NCBI GenBank assembly: GCA_019828545.1
Contig: JACVRA010000125.1
Span: 1 to 64,000 of the forward strand
Reading direction: 5' to 3'
From: Paracamarosporium sp. OC-R06-R3
Taxonomy: Eukaryota; Ascomycota; Dothideomycetes; Pleosporales; Didymosphaeriaceae
Length of the DNA: 64,000 nucleotides
Shown here: piece by piece, positions 21,305 through 32,371 of the stretch
Layout of the letters: the number at the start of each line of letters is the position of its first letter
Numbering within the stretch: the first letter of the stretch is position 1
Notes under the pieces: generated by a model
What the model saw: only the letters and a program-made list of their open reading frames with translations
Told to the model about the DNA's origin: nothing
Databases searched by the model: none
Program-made: the position numbers and the translations under genes

Positions 21305-21986
21305 TTAATTTGGCACTTTATTATGCCTCTTTCTCCAACTCCTCACTCCTGCGTCAATCTCGTTTATTGTCACACCATCTCTCACGAGCTGCATGACTAC
21401 TCCTAACACTTCCACGTTCTTGTTTCTACTCTCATCGTCAAAGAACAGCATATCTTCGTAATCGATCGCCGAATCTTTATGTATCCGCTGAAAATGTGTC
21501 GTCTTGTTTCCGGGGTATATTTGTAAATGGTCGAAATAGTCTATTGCGCGCTGTGACGACGATGAAGAAGAATGGGGTATCTTGAGGAGTTTGAGCATTT
21601 CGCGACCGAGATCGGGGGCATGGGTGCGCGATGCGGCGCCGATAAGTATGCCTTTTTGCTTTAGCTGGGACATGTCAGTAGGACTCCGCGAAAACGAAGC
21701 CAATAGGGCATACCGCGTCTAATATCCCGCCGACATCAGAGTAGAAGCCGAAACCCTCGCCATATCGGTCCTTGACCTTCAGCCCGCCTTCCTGCGCCTT
21801 GAGCGGCCCTGTGACGTGTGTATCCACCCAAAACGGCCACAGAGTGTAATCTAGATCGAAGACGACGACTTTGGGTAACGGGAGGCCGTCTGTGAAGGTC
21901 GCTGGCCATGCTGTCTTCTGGGGAAGCGCGGTCGTCGTTGCGGTGGTGTCGCTGCCGAACGAGGAATTTGCCCTCCGACGAGGCAT
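21305..21986 (-). CDS. Magnesium-dependent phosphatase-1 (MDP-1) family, HAD superfamily
   Basis: Two exons are proposed, 21986-21714 and 21664-21305, with a 49-nt intron. The product has 210 residues. HAD motif I 'VVFDLDYTLWPFW' carries the nucleophile Asp44 and Asp46 (DxDxT). Motif II lies in 'IGAASRTHAPD'. The late motif 'MLFFDDES' provides the acidic pair that binds magnesium. The 'DYTLWPFW' and 'AASRT' signatures are typical of MDP-1, a phosphatase acting on phosphotyrosine and sugar phosphates in vitro, with a proposed role against protein glycation. The splice joins 'GGILDA' to 'LKQKGIL' in phase 0. An in-frame ATG at 22082 would add 32 residues with a hydrophobic segment. I prefer 21986 because the family is soluble, but the longer form is possible. 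Confidence 0.88.
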
Positions 21987-22738
21987 GACGGGTTGGCGGG
22001 ATAGGTAAGACGGTGCTAGGGCGAACAGTACCACGGAAAGAACGGCTATTCGTACGCACACCTGGATATGGTTCGAGATCATGCAAAGCTATGTGAGTTG
22101 GGGCTGACTGGGGTAAACTTCCGTCGCGACAAACTGTGGCGCTGACTGTGGCGCGATTACGTCATATGCTAGTATTCACGGCCGTTGTTACTCGTGGAGC
22201 GTAGTGGAGACCAGATCCTGTGCCGCGTAGGCTTCCCTACAGTACAGCCAATTGAATTCCCTGGCTTGTTTAACATAACAGATCTGCAATCAAGACATGG
22301 TTGGCAACTAACATGATCTTTCGACTAACGATGCGCATGAGTATACGCACTGCGCATTGGCGACTAGCATTCTTACTGAGTTTCGGCTAAAGATACAGCA
22401 ATCATCTCAAGTATATTAGTCAACCCGTACAACATTGCCCATGAATCGTGCGAGTTGACGCTAAAGCTAGTGCTCACTTTTCCTGTGTACCTTTTCCCCT
22501 ATTCGCTCTTGGAAAGTTCAGAATATGGCTCCCGCTTTGCCTATTCTATTTGTGGGCAACAAACCGCGAAAGCCCCGGTGTCAGGACCATAGCGTTGGTG
22601 TGAGCAATTGGTGTTGCCACATAAGCACTTCGACTTGATCTTCAGCTCTAAAAGCAGAGGGCTGCGCTGACAACGGTTTGTTTGACTTCTTGGTTGATTA
22701 TCGGTATTTGGTCCCTGTCCCTCCCCAGCCGTATCATC
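21987..22738. promoter_or_regulatory. Upstream region shared by the MDP-1-like and P450 genes
   Basis: These two genes diverge, so the spacer of about 750 bp holds both promoters. The part near 21987-22082 could be coding if the longer phosphatase start is used. No TATA box stands out. Confidence 0.4.
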
Positions 22739-24316
22739 ATGGCTATCGATGCGCTACAAAGCCCAACAGTTGTTGCAGGCTTGATATTCTTTGCATCTGT
22801 TTTGATCGCTGTTGTCGTGCGTAACGCACAAGCAGAAGCCCAAGCTCGCAGAAATGGATTTGCTCCGCCAACCAGATGTCGCACTATTGAACCGTTCTTG
22901 GGCCTGGACTACGTCCTGAAGATATTCACAGACATTTCTGTCATGCAGCGCAACCGCCTTAAATACGGAAAGACATTCATCATAAAGCCTCTACTCGCAC
23001 CGCCATCGATCATCACCTCAGATCCAGAAAACATCCAGAAGATGTTCAGCAGCGTGGACAGCGGCTATGGCGTTACGTGGCGCCGGGATCCTTTCTTGCC
23101 GTTCACTGGCCGCGGGATATTGACCGAAGATGGCGATGGCTGGCGGCTCCCAAGGAAACTATATAGGCCTGCTTTTGCGAAGGCCAACGTTGCGAACTTC
23201 CAGGTCTACAGCAAGATCGTCGATGATTTGCTGGGGCAAATACCTGGCGAGGGCGAGACTGTGGATCTTCATCCGCTGCTGATGAAAGCTGTATGTTTGA
23301 CAGTGACGAGCGTAGATCTAGATATAATCACTAACACATCTGATACAGTTCATGAACAATGCTCTACACTTCACCCTCGGCTACGATGCAATGAACCCGC
23401 ATCCGAACGCCCCGCTATCACGCGATAACTTCATGAGCTTATGGAGCGACGGCATGGATGGCATTGCGTTCCGTGTTTTGACTGGCCACCTCAACTTCCT
23501 CTTCCCAATGACAAAGTTCAAACAGGCGTGTACGCAGGTCCGTAACTTCGTCGAATTCCACATCAAGCAAGCAACCGATAATACCGCTAAGACCGACAAG
23601 AGTCAATTTGGCATGGAATCGCTGCTCGCAGATACCAATGATCCGACACTTGTCCGTAACATGTTAGTTCAGGGCATCATTGGAGCTCAGGACACGACAT
23701 CTGTGCTTACCAGTAACACAATTCATCTGCTAGCGCGACAGCCTGCGCTTTGGAAAGAGCTCAGGGAAGAGGTGTTGAAGCACGGCGACCAGATATTCAC
23801 GTTTGACGCTTTGCGAAGCAATGAGCTCATCCAGAATATGCTTTCGGAATGTAAGTTTCGATTCACACATGTCATCACCATCTCTAATCTGTGTACCTAG
23901 CTCTCCGCCTCCGTCCCGTATTCCCCGAACTTGACCGCGTTGCCGACCGCGACACCACGCTCCCAACTGGCGGTGGTGAAGATGGCACCTCTCCCATTTT
24001 GGTGAAAAAGGGAACGCTCGTACAGCCAGCATTCTACGCTCTCCACCGGGAGCCATCTGTTTACGGTCCCAATGTAGAAGAGTTTGATCCACATCGCTGG
24101 AAGCACATCAAGCCGTCACAGTGGGAGTATATGGCGTTTGGTGGCGGGCCGCGCAATTGCATGGGAAGAGAAAAGAGTCTCGCTGAGGCGGCATACTTGC
24201 TGGCGAAGCTTGCGACCAAGTTCGAGACGCTAGAGGGCAGAGATGAGAGGCCTTGGGTCGGGGAATTAACGTTCACGTGCGCGAACAAGTATGGTTGCAA
24301 AGTCGCATTCAAGTGA
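22739..24316 (+). CDS. Cytochrome P450, CYP52-clan (alkane/fatty-acid hydroxylase-like)
   Basis: Three exons are proposed, 22739-23290, 23349-23850 and 23901-24316, with introns of 58 and 50 nt. The product has 489 residues, a normal P450 length. An N-terminal membrane anchor (residues 10-29) places it in the ER. The I-helix 'GIIGAQDTTS' is near residue 296. The ExxR motif 'ESLR' is formed exactly across the second splice junction, and 'HRW' follows. The haem loop 'FGGGPRNCMG' has its cysteine near 437. The segments 'DTTLPTGGGEDGTSP' and 'VYGPNVEEFDPHRW' resemble CYP52/CYP539-type enzymes, which hydroxylate n-alkanes and fatty acids at the terminal carbon. The substrate is inferred from that likeness only. 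No backbone synthase gene lies nearby, so a role in a metabolite cluster is unlikely. Confidence 0.9.
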
Positions 24317-25342
24317 GGGAGGAAGTACGACATCAAGAAGAACAAGGCATCTCGAATCATTCCTGGTTTGCTCACGTGTACAGACAACGACAAGCAGATC
24401 GCGCACACGAATGTAATTGTAGGTCTTCACATGTTGCGCTTTTGCGAGATTCATTATATTGAAGCACCTAGCATAAGTTCATGTATGCCTTTGAATTATA
24501 CCATTGTAGACGTAACTCTGCCAACTCTGCATGTAATCACTACGTTAGGATATGCATAATTGACAGATGCTAGCGAATTCCTCAAGTTGTATGTCGCGAA
24601 GGTCAGCCACGTGACAGCTAGTGGCCGGATGCAGGGCTGTCTAGTGTAGCACTAAATGGGCATCGTCCACGGGAGCTACTCCACGGTGCATATGCCTCGT
24701 CTGCTGATTCACGACCGCATCACAGGTTCTGTCGCTGTGCCGGCGGACAGACGCAAACGTCAGGATGCCCCATAGGCGGCACACAGCCTTCCCTTTGTAG
24801 CGGCTTCACGTAACATAGCCCCATCACCCCTTTTTAGTTGGCAACGTCTCGCGCGAGTCCGTCAAATCATGGCCTTCACGCAAGTAGCAAGTCGGAACAT
24901 GGCATTTCCTAGCCCATGGCCTGCCGTGGCACCCCAGAGATGCCTTTTGCAAAGGTGATTGGGGTCGTCTACGGGTGCGGCTGAGGAATGGTAGTTCATC
25001 CAGGTACAAGGAGCCGTTTGTCCGACGCCCGACGCTCAGTCTCGCGTTCTTTGCGGCTCCTCCTCCGCGAAATGAGTGAGGCTATGTACGGGTCCATCTT
25101 TTCGCGTCATCGGGGCGGACATCCTTGTGTACGATCGCCCGCATGTGCGCCAGAATGGTAAACATGCAGCCTCCCCGCACCTCAACCAGGTACTGTGCGT
25201 CTACACCTTGACGCCGCCTGCCGACAACAACACTAGCTCTGCACGATCGAGCAGGTAGATAAACGGCCGTGGCACTCGATAATCCGGGGTCGGACCACTA
25301 ACAGGCTGCATGATCTGCCTTCTCCGCCCCCTTGGCCCTCGT

Positions 25343-25358
25343 CGGGTGGTCAGCGGGG
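25343..25358 (+). promoter_or_regulatory. Putative AmyR site overlapped by a CreA-type site
   Basis: CGG-N8-CGG lies at 25343-25356, matching the AmyR consensus CGGN8(C/A)GG known from Aspergillus amylolytic promoters. GCGGGG at 25353-25358 overlaps its right half and matches the CreA consensus SYGGRG. Both lie about 185 bp upstream of a starch-type alpha-glucosidase. The local sequence is GC-rich, so chance matches are possible. Confidence 0.4.
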
Positions 25359-25463
25359 CGTTAGGTGCACCTCACAGAGCGCAGCACCCCTGTCACTGAC
25401 CGCCTAGGCGACCTCACCTTCACCCTTCACTTCAATTCCGGGGTCGTCCCGCTCCCGCATTGT

Positions 25464-25470
25464 TATAAAA
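25464..25470 (+). promoter_or_regulatory. TATA box of the GH31 gene
   Basis: TATAAAA lies 72 bp upstream of the start codon at 25542, a usual spacing for a fungal gene with a strong regulated promoter. Confidence 0.6.
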
Positions 25471-25541
25471 GCTCTGCCCCCCGAGGCTTGGCCTCACACC
25501 CCACTCGAATCGCGGAGATCAACTACTACCACACCGCGAAC

Positions 25542-28397
25542 ATGCACCTACAGCAGCTTGTTCCCGGCCTGGTCGCCTTCGCGAGCCTCGCCTTGGCGAT
25601 TCCTACACCTCTCGATCTCGTTGTGCGCGACGGCGCGTCCGTGGATGACTGCCCCGGATACGAGGCGTCGAACGTGGTGGAGGGCGACTCGTCAATCACA
25701 GCGGATCTCACCCTCGCCGGAGACGCGTGCAATGTCTACGGCGACGACCTCAAAGACTTGAAACTCCTCGTCGAGTACCAATCTAGTAAGTCAAAGCTAA
25801 CATGACTTTGCAGCCAAAGCTTGGAAATCGTGTTCTGAAGCCTGTGTGACGTAGGTCACAAACAGCTTTGAAGCTTTGACCTAATCATGTACATCTCAAG
25901 ACATGGCCATGTCTGGTTCTGCGCAACTACTGACACATCTACAGAGGGTCGCTTGCATGTCAAAATCTACGACAAAGACGAGCAGGTTTATCAAGTGCAG
26001 GAAGAGCTTGTCCCGCGACCCAAGAACGACGAGATAGGTGCCGGCGAAGCTGACCTAGAATTCAAGCTTGTCGAGAAGCCTTTCTCGTTCACGGTCACGC
26101 GCAAGGAGAACGGAGAGGTTCTCTTTGACACTTCTGGCGCGCAGTTGATCTTCGAGTCGCAATATGTCCGGCTGCGTACCAGCCTGCCCAAGGATCCGAA
26201 TATCTACGGTCTGGGTGAGCATAGCGACTCTTTCCGCCTGCCCAATGTAGACTACCGTCGCACGTTCTGGAACTCGGAGTCGCCATTCATCCCACACAAT
26301 TCCAATCTCTACGGCTCACATCCGGTTTACTTTGACCACCGAGGCGAGAACGGTACTCATGGCGTTTTTCTGTTAAATGCGAACGGTATGGACATCAACT
26401 TGACCCTGACCGATGCTGGCGATCAGTATCTGGAGTATAGCATTATCGGCGGCGTTCTCGACTTTTATTTCTTGGCTGGCAAGCAACCTGCAGATGTGTC
26501 CAAGCAATATGCCGACACCGTTGGCTATTCGGCCATGTTTCCATACTGGACCTTCGGATTTCATCAGTGCAAATACGGATATTGGGATGTCAATATGGTT
26601 GCAGAGGTTGTCGGCAATTACTCCACCGCAGGTATCCCGTTGGAAGTTATGTGGACCGACATTGACTACATGGACGGGCGTCAGGACTTCACCACAGACC
26701 CTGAGCGCTTCCCTATGGGCAAGATGCGCGAGCTAGTGAGCACTCTTCACTCTCGTGGCCAACGCTATGTCCTCATCCTCGACCCCGGAGTTCACTTCAA
26801 GGAAGGATATGCACCATACGAAAAGGGTCATGAGATGGGGGTTTTCTACAAGAATGCTGATGGCTCCGACCACTTTGGTGTACAGTGGGCTGGCACTGTC
26901 GCATGGCCGGATTGGCTCGCGCCCAATACGTCAAAGTGGTGGGCCGACGAGATTGCGGCGGCTTTCAGCGCTGACGAGGGCATTGATCTCGACGGCATCT
27001 GGGTAGACATGAACGAAGGGTCCAATTTCTGTGGTAACACCGAATGTAACCCTCTCGATGACCAAGGCAACCCTCCCAAGCCTGCCAATGAGCCGCGTCC
27101 TAATACTGGTCGCCCTATCCCAGGCTTCCCTGAGGACTTCCAGCCAGATGGTTCGCTCCGTGCCCGTCAAGCTAGCGACGACAAGCATAAGGGCCTTCCT
27201 GATCGAGACTTAATTAACCCAAAATACAGTATTCACAACCACCGTGGTGGCTTATCTGATTTCACAATTTGGACAAACAACACTAACGCCGATGGGACGA
27301 AGACTTACGACACCCACAACCTCTACGGACATTCGATGGCACATGTCACATATGATGCCATGCTCGCTCGCCGACCCGGTCTCCGCCCCATGGTTCTCAC
27401 GCGTTCAACCTTTGCCGGCAACGGTCGCAAATCCACGCACTGGTTCGGTGACAACTTTTCCAGCTGGGAAGACTACCGCGTCTCGATCCGCCAGATGCTC
27501 GCATGGGTAGCAATGCACCAAATGCCTATGGTCGGCTCAGACGTCTGTGGCTTCAACGGCAACGCAGACGAGTACATGTGCGCCCGCTGGGCACTGCTAG
27601 GCGCCTTCCAGCCGTTCTACCGCAACCACGCCGAAATCTCGTCCATACAGCAGGAGTTCTACCAATGGCCGCTGACCATCACTGCCGCCAAGAAAGCGAT
27701 CGACACGCGGTATAAATTGATCGACTATGCATACACCGCGCTGTACTACCAGACGACGGAGGGCACGCCAATGATCAACCCACTCTTCTTCCTGTACCCA
27801 GAGGACCCCAACACATTTGGCATCCAGCACCAGTGGTTCTACGGCGACGCGCTACTCATCTCACCTGTCACAACCGACTACTCAGATGCAGTGACATTCT
27901 ACCTGCCCAATGACATCTTCTACGACTACTGGACCGGCGAGCGCGTAGAGGGCAAAGGAGCAAACGTGACGCGCACTGGTGTCTCGTACACCGACATTCC
28001 CGTGCACATCCGCGGCGGAACCATCGTCCCTCAGCGCGCCAACAGCACCAACACCACGGTCGAGCTGCGCAAGCAGGACTTTGTGTTCCTCGTTGCTCCT
28101 GATGCAGATGGCAAGGCACAGGGTCGCTTGTACCTCGATGAAGGCGAGAAGATAGAGCAGGAGCAGGTCTCGGAGCTGGAAATCACCTACGACAACGGAG
28201 ATATCACCGTCGGTGGCACATGGGGATATCCTGGGTTGGATGGCGAGAGCATCACGGTTAAGAGCTTCATTGTGCTGGGGCAGGACAACATCGCTGTGGG
28301 TGATCTGGGTGAGGCGTCGACGCTGGATCCTGAGACGGGCGCAGTCACCGTCGAGGGATCGTGGAGCCTTGACAAGGACTTCTCGGCGCATATCTAG
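25542..28397 (+). CDS. Secreted alpha-glucosidase, glycoside hydrolase family 31
   Basis: Two exons are proposed, 25542-25785 and 25945-28397, with a 159-nt intron, giving 898 residues. A signal peptide ('MHLQQLVPGLVAFASLALA') starts the protein. The beta-sandwich N-domain with 'IYGLGEHSDSFRLP' leads into the catalytic (beta/alpha)8 barrel. The nucleophile is Asp in 'DGIWVDMNEGSNF' (about residue 436). The acid/base Asp is in 'HWFGDNFSSWEDY' (about 583), and 'MVGSDVCGF' and 'RWALLGAFQPFYRNH' follow. The C-terminal sandwich domains are complete. GH31 alpha-glucosidases release glucose from the non-reducing ends of maltose and starch fragments. There are several N-glycosylation sequons. The intron is long but its ends (GTAAGT / CTACAG) and the frame fit. 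Promoter sites suggest starch induction and glucose repression. Confidence 0.94.
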
Positions 28398-29488
28398 CGT
28401 ATTATTCAATACTTGGTATCAGTCATGTGTGGTTTTCTCTGCTCAGCGGCATTGGTGTAAAGATATTGCATGGCTTGCGTGGGGTCTGGCGTTACCGGTT
28501 GCACGGCATAGCGTGGCATGACATGGCCTGGGCTGGGGTGGTGCGTCCTTTTGTTGGTATATCCACCAGGTGACTTGATTCTTAGCACAACGTTTCGTGT
28601 ATCGATAATAATGCACGTGTAATTCAAAAATTCCAATGTCCATGCCGAAGTGTTCTTGACCTCTCAGCGCTCTCCATTGACGCCCGTACACTTCCTCTAG
28701 CCTGGCACAGCATATCTAGAACCTGTAAGAACGGCACGAAAGACGCACGACGACTTCGGTCACGTTGCAAATACGCCCTGGTGTTGTTGCAGGTAGACGT
28801 GCATGAACCAATGTATTGGACAGGGTTCTGGGTACAAAGGTGGGCACCCGACCGTTACACGTCGTGACGTAGATTACTTCCAGCCTGCGCGGGGCTAGGA
28901 TACAAAAGGAAGCCCGTCTGTGCGATCCCGTTCGGCTTGTACGTGGGTATTCGAGTGAGCGCGTGAACGATACGGGTATTTTGCGCTTTCCCGCTGAGCG
29001 ACACAGTGTTGGCTTTGATGCTTCCATGTCTGGAGGACTTTGGCTCCGAGATTGAAGGCCTCTAGGCCAGCGACTTTTTGGCATCGGAGAGTCTTCAATC
29101 TGTAGTAACTTACCACAGTATGGAATTAGTCACCTGACCTTGCTTTGGATGTATACTAAGTCCTATTGCTATTAACATCATTATCACATCTCGCGGTACA
29201 AAACTCTTCGCTCTTCACACTTTATGATCCCTTGTAAATACTTCTTCATTAATTCCACGCGTTCGAACAAGAGCTCGGTATTCCCGTGTCTACACACTTT
29301 CTGTCCCAGCCCAGCTTTGCGTTAATATCGAGTCTTAGCACCAAGACATGGAAAACGTTGCTTGGGGCATGTACTGTAGCAGTGACGATGAATATGCACT
29401 CATAGCTTAAAGGCAGAGCTAGCGATACATGTACACGAGTTTCAGAAAACCTCTAGTTCACAGTGTATGCTAAACTCTATTCCATCAG
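28398..29488. other. Intergenic region, no gene seen
   Basis: It is the 3' flank of the convergent GH31 and Gfd2-like genes. Short frames on both strands lack family resemblance. Confidence 0.5.
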
Positions 29489-30577
29489 TCAGTCCATCCC
29501 GTCCGCTTTCCGGTTGAAGCTATCCTGAAGATTGAATTTGGAAACTAAGAGCTTGGTTGCATCGATTGTCAACCCGTTCATTTCAGCAATGAATCTTTCT
29601 AACGATTCAACCGTACGAAACGACAACTGCCAGAAGCGCACACCCTCGACTTTATCCTTCTCCTTCTTCCAGTTCAGCCCGACGGCCTTCAGGTCAGTGT
29701 GCGCCGCGAAATGTCTTGCAACGGCATGAGGCGACCACGGCGGAAGTTTTCCTCCATTGACGGCAGTACTAACACGCGCTATGAACGGATGCCGAGCTCC
29801 TCCGGTTGTGAATTTAAGTCGTGAATAGCATTGCACAGAATGTCGAGAGGCGGGCCTTGAATGCATGTCTGAAAGCAGACAAGGGTCTGATGCCAGGCCG
29901 CACAATACGATCAAAGACCTCAATGCGTCATTGACTGCATAGTGAGTTTTTAGGTGGTGACGTTGATCCCGTATTTCCATGGCCTTGAGAACGTCCGAGA
30001 GTCCAGGCGGGCTGAGATTAGCTGGTTCCGATTCCGCAGCAAATTCTTTGCAACGCTGCATCGCGAACTCTTGGACATCCAACCACGCCGTGAAGTAAGA
30101 GAAAATAGTGGGACACTCGTCTGTGATCCATTTAAACTCGTTGTACAGGTCGAATCCGACGAGTATTCGACGTCCTTTGTACTTTGCAAGTATATTCTCG
30201 ATGACGGATGCAACGTCTTTGGGTTCACTTCTTATTACCTGTCCAATCAGTTTCTCTTTCGGCAGCGCTGTCCTTTGTCGAATCTGAATCGTGACTGCTG
30301 ATGCCCCGCCCTCGTAATGTAGTTGCTTGATACCCTCGTATGGTTGCGTGATTTGACCGTTTAACGGCAGGATTGCTATACCGACTGCACTGACGTATTG
30401 GCGGGGCTTTGGGGTTTCTTTAGTGATGTGGTTTGACATTTCGGTGTCTAGGGCTACTATTATGGATTCTGAGTATTTTTGTTGGAGGGCTATGAGGTCC
30501 TTAATTCGGGAGTCCCAGAGTGGTTGAACTGTCTCGCGTGTGAATTGCGCGGGCAAAACATTTCCTTTAAGTCGCAT
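29489..30577 (-). CDS. Gfd2/YDR514C-like protein with a DEDDh ribonuclease-H-like fold
   Basis: This single exon encodes 362 residues from ATG 30577. The segment 'IIVALDTEM' (Asp44, Glu46) begins an RNase-H-like fold. 'ILVGFDLYNEFKWI' (Asp143) is the second acidic motif. 'THYAVNDALRSLIVL' gives His212 and Asp217 in HxAxxD spacing. Together these form a complete DEDDh exonuclease set. The arrangement matches the fungal Gfd2/YDR514C family, in which yeast Gfd2 was linked genetically to mRNA export with Dbp5. The C-terminal 120 residues show no motif I recognise. Nuclease activity is inferred from the intact acidic residues; the family is usually called uncharacterised. The spacers on both sides are long. 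Confidence 0.75.
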   Translation of the reverse strand: MRLKGNVLPAQFTRETVQPLWDSRIKDLIALQQKYSESIIVALDTEMSNHITKETPKPRQYVSAVGIAILPLNGQITQPYEGIKQLHYEGGASAVTIQIRQRTALPKEKLIGQVIRSEPKDVASVIENILAKYKGRRILVGFDLYNEFKWITDECPTIFSYFTAWLDVQEFAMQRCKEFAAESEPANLSPPGLSDVLKAMEIRDQRHHLKTHYAVNDALRSLIVLCGLASDPCLLSDMHSRPASRHSVQCYSRLKFTTGGARHPFIARVSTAVNGGKLPPWSPHAVARHFAAHTDLKAVGLNWKKEKDKVEGVRFWQLSFRTVESLERFIAEMNGLTIDATKLLVSKFNLQDSFNRKADGMD

Positions 30578-31488
30578 GGCGAGTTAGAAGACGCTTCGGT
30601 ATTTGTTGCGTATAGGATAAGAGGTTCGAAGCGTAGACTGAAGTGTGAGGTGTGGTGTGCGATGTTGAGTAAGAGGGTAATAAAGATAAGAGGAGGTAGC
30701 TACCATGGGTCATAGCTCAACAGAATATCAGACACAACCAGCCTTGTCCTGTACAGCCTACAATCCTGACGACTGGGCAGTTATCATCATTCTCAAGCAG
30801 GATACTGTCCAAAAAAATAATCATATCTTCTATGTCATTGTATTAAATGCGACACTTCTAAGTTGAAATATCTTGCTGTTTATAGCATGAAGGTGCCCCG
30901 TCTCTGCAATGCGTTGAGGACATAAACCATAGATCAATAGAACCAAAACAAAAACAGCTCTGTGGTGACGGGACTCACCTCAAACCCGTGCTCCCTAAGG
31001 AACCAGTATTATTAATGACCGTGTTAAAGATACTTTAGCGATAGTCTTTCTGCTGGCTCTTCAAACTGGCGCAATAGCCACTCTGCCACACAACCTCGAG
31101 AGCTAATTGATGGTGACCTCTAGCATATAATAATATGCATACCCTCTCAAGCCAGAGGTGTTCCCTCATGTAGAGGGGAAAATGTCTTTTGCATCTTCTG
31201 TGCCTACCCCAACACCAGCCGCCAGGAAAGAAAATACACGTCAGGCACAGATCACTCGAATAACATCGCCCAAATACACCAAATTTGGTAAGACATTAGC
31301 ATTAATGTGGACATGGTGACATTCATTGATTAATGCTTTCGTTGTCGAGTGCGGTCTTCCACCCGGTTAGCAGTACCCACAGGCCCACTTTAAACGGGAG
31401 TTCCCCTGAACGGCTACCATAACCTGTACTCTCTAGGCTCAGTGCACATATCGCTCAGGGAATCCGCACATAGCGACCCGCAAAGTCG
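30578..31488. other. Intergenic region left of the gene relic
   Basis: It is the upstream region of the Gfd2-like gene and then AT-rich sequence. An ATG at 31182 opens a 36-codon frame that ends in a good GTAAGA donor (near 31288), so it may be the first exon of the relic described next. I could not find a phase-compatible acceptor. Confidence 0.35.
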
Positions 31489-31967
31489 ATGCTTCCGCCA
31501 CGTACTGCGCTGCATGAAGTCTTTAAGGCAGGACATAACGCGTGCTATCACTTCATTAATCAGACAGCAAGGGAATTTCCAGATGTGCTGTGTTATATAC
31601 TCTGTCAGGATAGCCCGATATGGATGAGGTTAAGCAGATTATAGGAGGTGGAAACCTCTATGATTTACTTTGAAAGCGGAAAGGCTAATCCCTGAACTTG
31701 AGTCAGCTCCAGATGAAGTGACGGTAATTAAGCGATTGAAACAGGATGCAACACGCTTCATTGGCTTCATACACAAGAGTGATTTAATGGAATTGTCAGA
31801 TCAGCGCGAATGAGGATGCCCTCGGGCGACATGGGTTGAATCCAAGGCTAATTAACGTGATATCAGAAACTGGATGGCTCTGCCCTGCCCCGTTCCCGAC
31901 TCGAGGGCTCCTGTCACAAGCGATATCTGATATCGTCGAAGAAACGCTAGCAGGATGGTTATTCTAA
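31489..31967 (+). pseudogene. Frame-broken coding relic
   Basis: Three protein-like stretches lie in order but in three different frames. The first, 31489-31644, begins 'MLPPRTALHEVFKAGHN'. The second, 31664-31813, contains 'AERLIPELESAPDEVTVIK'. The third, 31809-31967, contains 'GRHGLNPRLINVISETGWL' and ends in TAA. Their composition is like a soluble helical protein. The second passes into the third by a single-base frame change near 31808, which no intron explains. I do not recognise the family. It may be a decayed single-copy gene or an old transposon ORF. A real gene with unusual introns is less likely. Confidence 0.4.
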
Positions 31968-32371
31968 GTGAAGTATCATATTGTGCGCCTAATTTGTGAC
32001 TGGCCGACGGTGGCTTGGTGGTGAAATCCTAGTCATCTCAAAGCCAACAGTGGAGACTTTCCCAAAGGCGTGTACGGCTACCGCAGAAGGACCGGGTAAA
32101 GAGCGCGAAGGAAGCAATCTTGCATATGCACATGCGAGATCTCGCCTGTTAGAGGGCAGGCGACGCGTTGCAGGGTTGAGCGTTCTAGATTGCCCCCGGT
32201 GGTATGGGCTCCGCGGCTATATTGTGCGGGCGTGTCGGAACCGGCCTATGCTGCTGTGACGTGAAGCAGCCTTTCAGGAAGTACATACGCTCACACGGCA
32301 TCAACCTGTGTCCTACCTTCCGTCTTTATATACATAATATCGACTAAGTCGGGCTGTGCTCTGAGAGGTCC
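31968..32371. other. Intergenic region, no gene seen
   Basis: It is the 3' flank of NCS6. An 87-codon plus-strand frame at 31996-32259 has no recognisable family. Confidence 0.45.

Larger units (their letters stand above)
24317..25541. other. Intergenic region: P450 3' flank and alpha-glucosidase promoter
   Basis: The right half is GC-rich and holds the putative AmyR/CreA sites and TATA box listed separately. I see no gene. Confidence 0.5.

Noticed and set aside
22682..22738. Extra 19 N-terminal residues on the P450
   Set aside because: They begin at TTG, not ATG. The ATG at 22739 directly precedes the membrane anchor.
20274..28397. A biosynthetic or pathogenicity gene cluster around the P450
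   Set aside because: There is no polyketide synthase, NRPS, terpene synthase, transporter or cluster regulator nearby. The neighbours are unrelated single functions.
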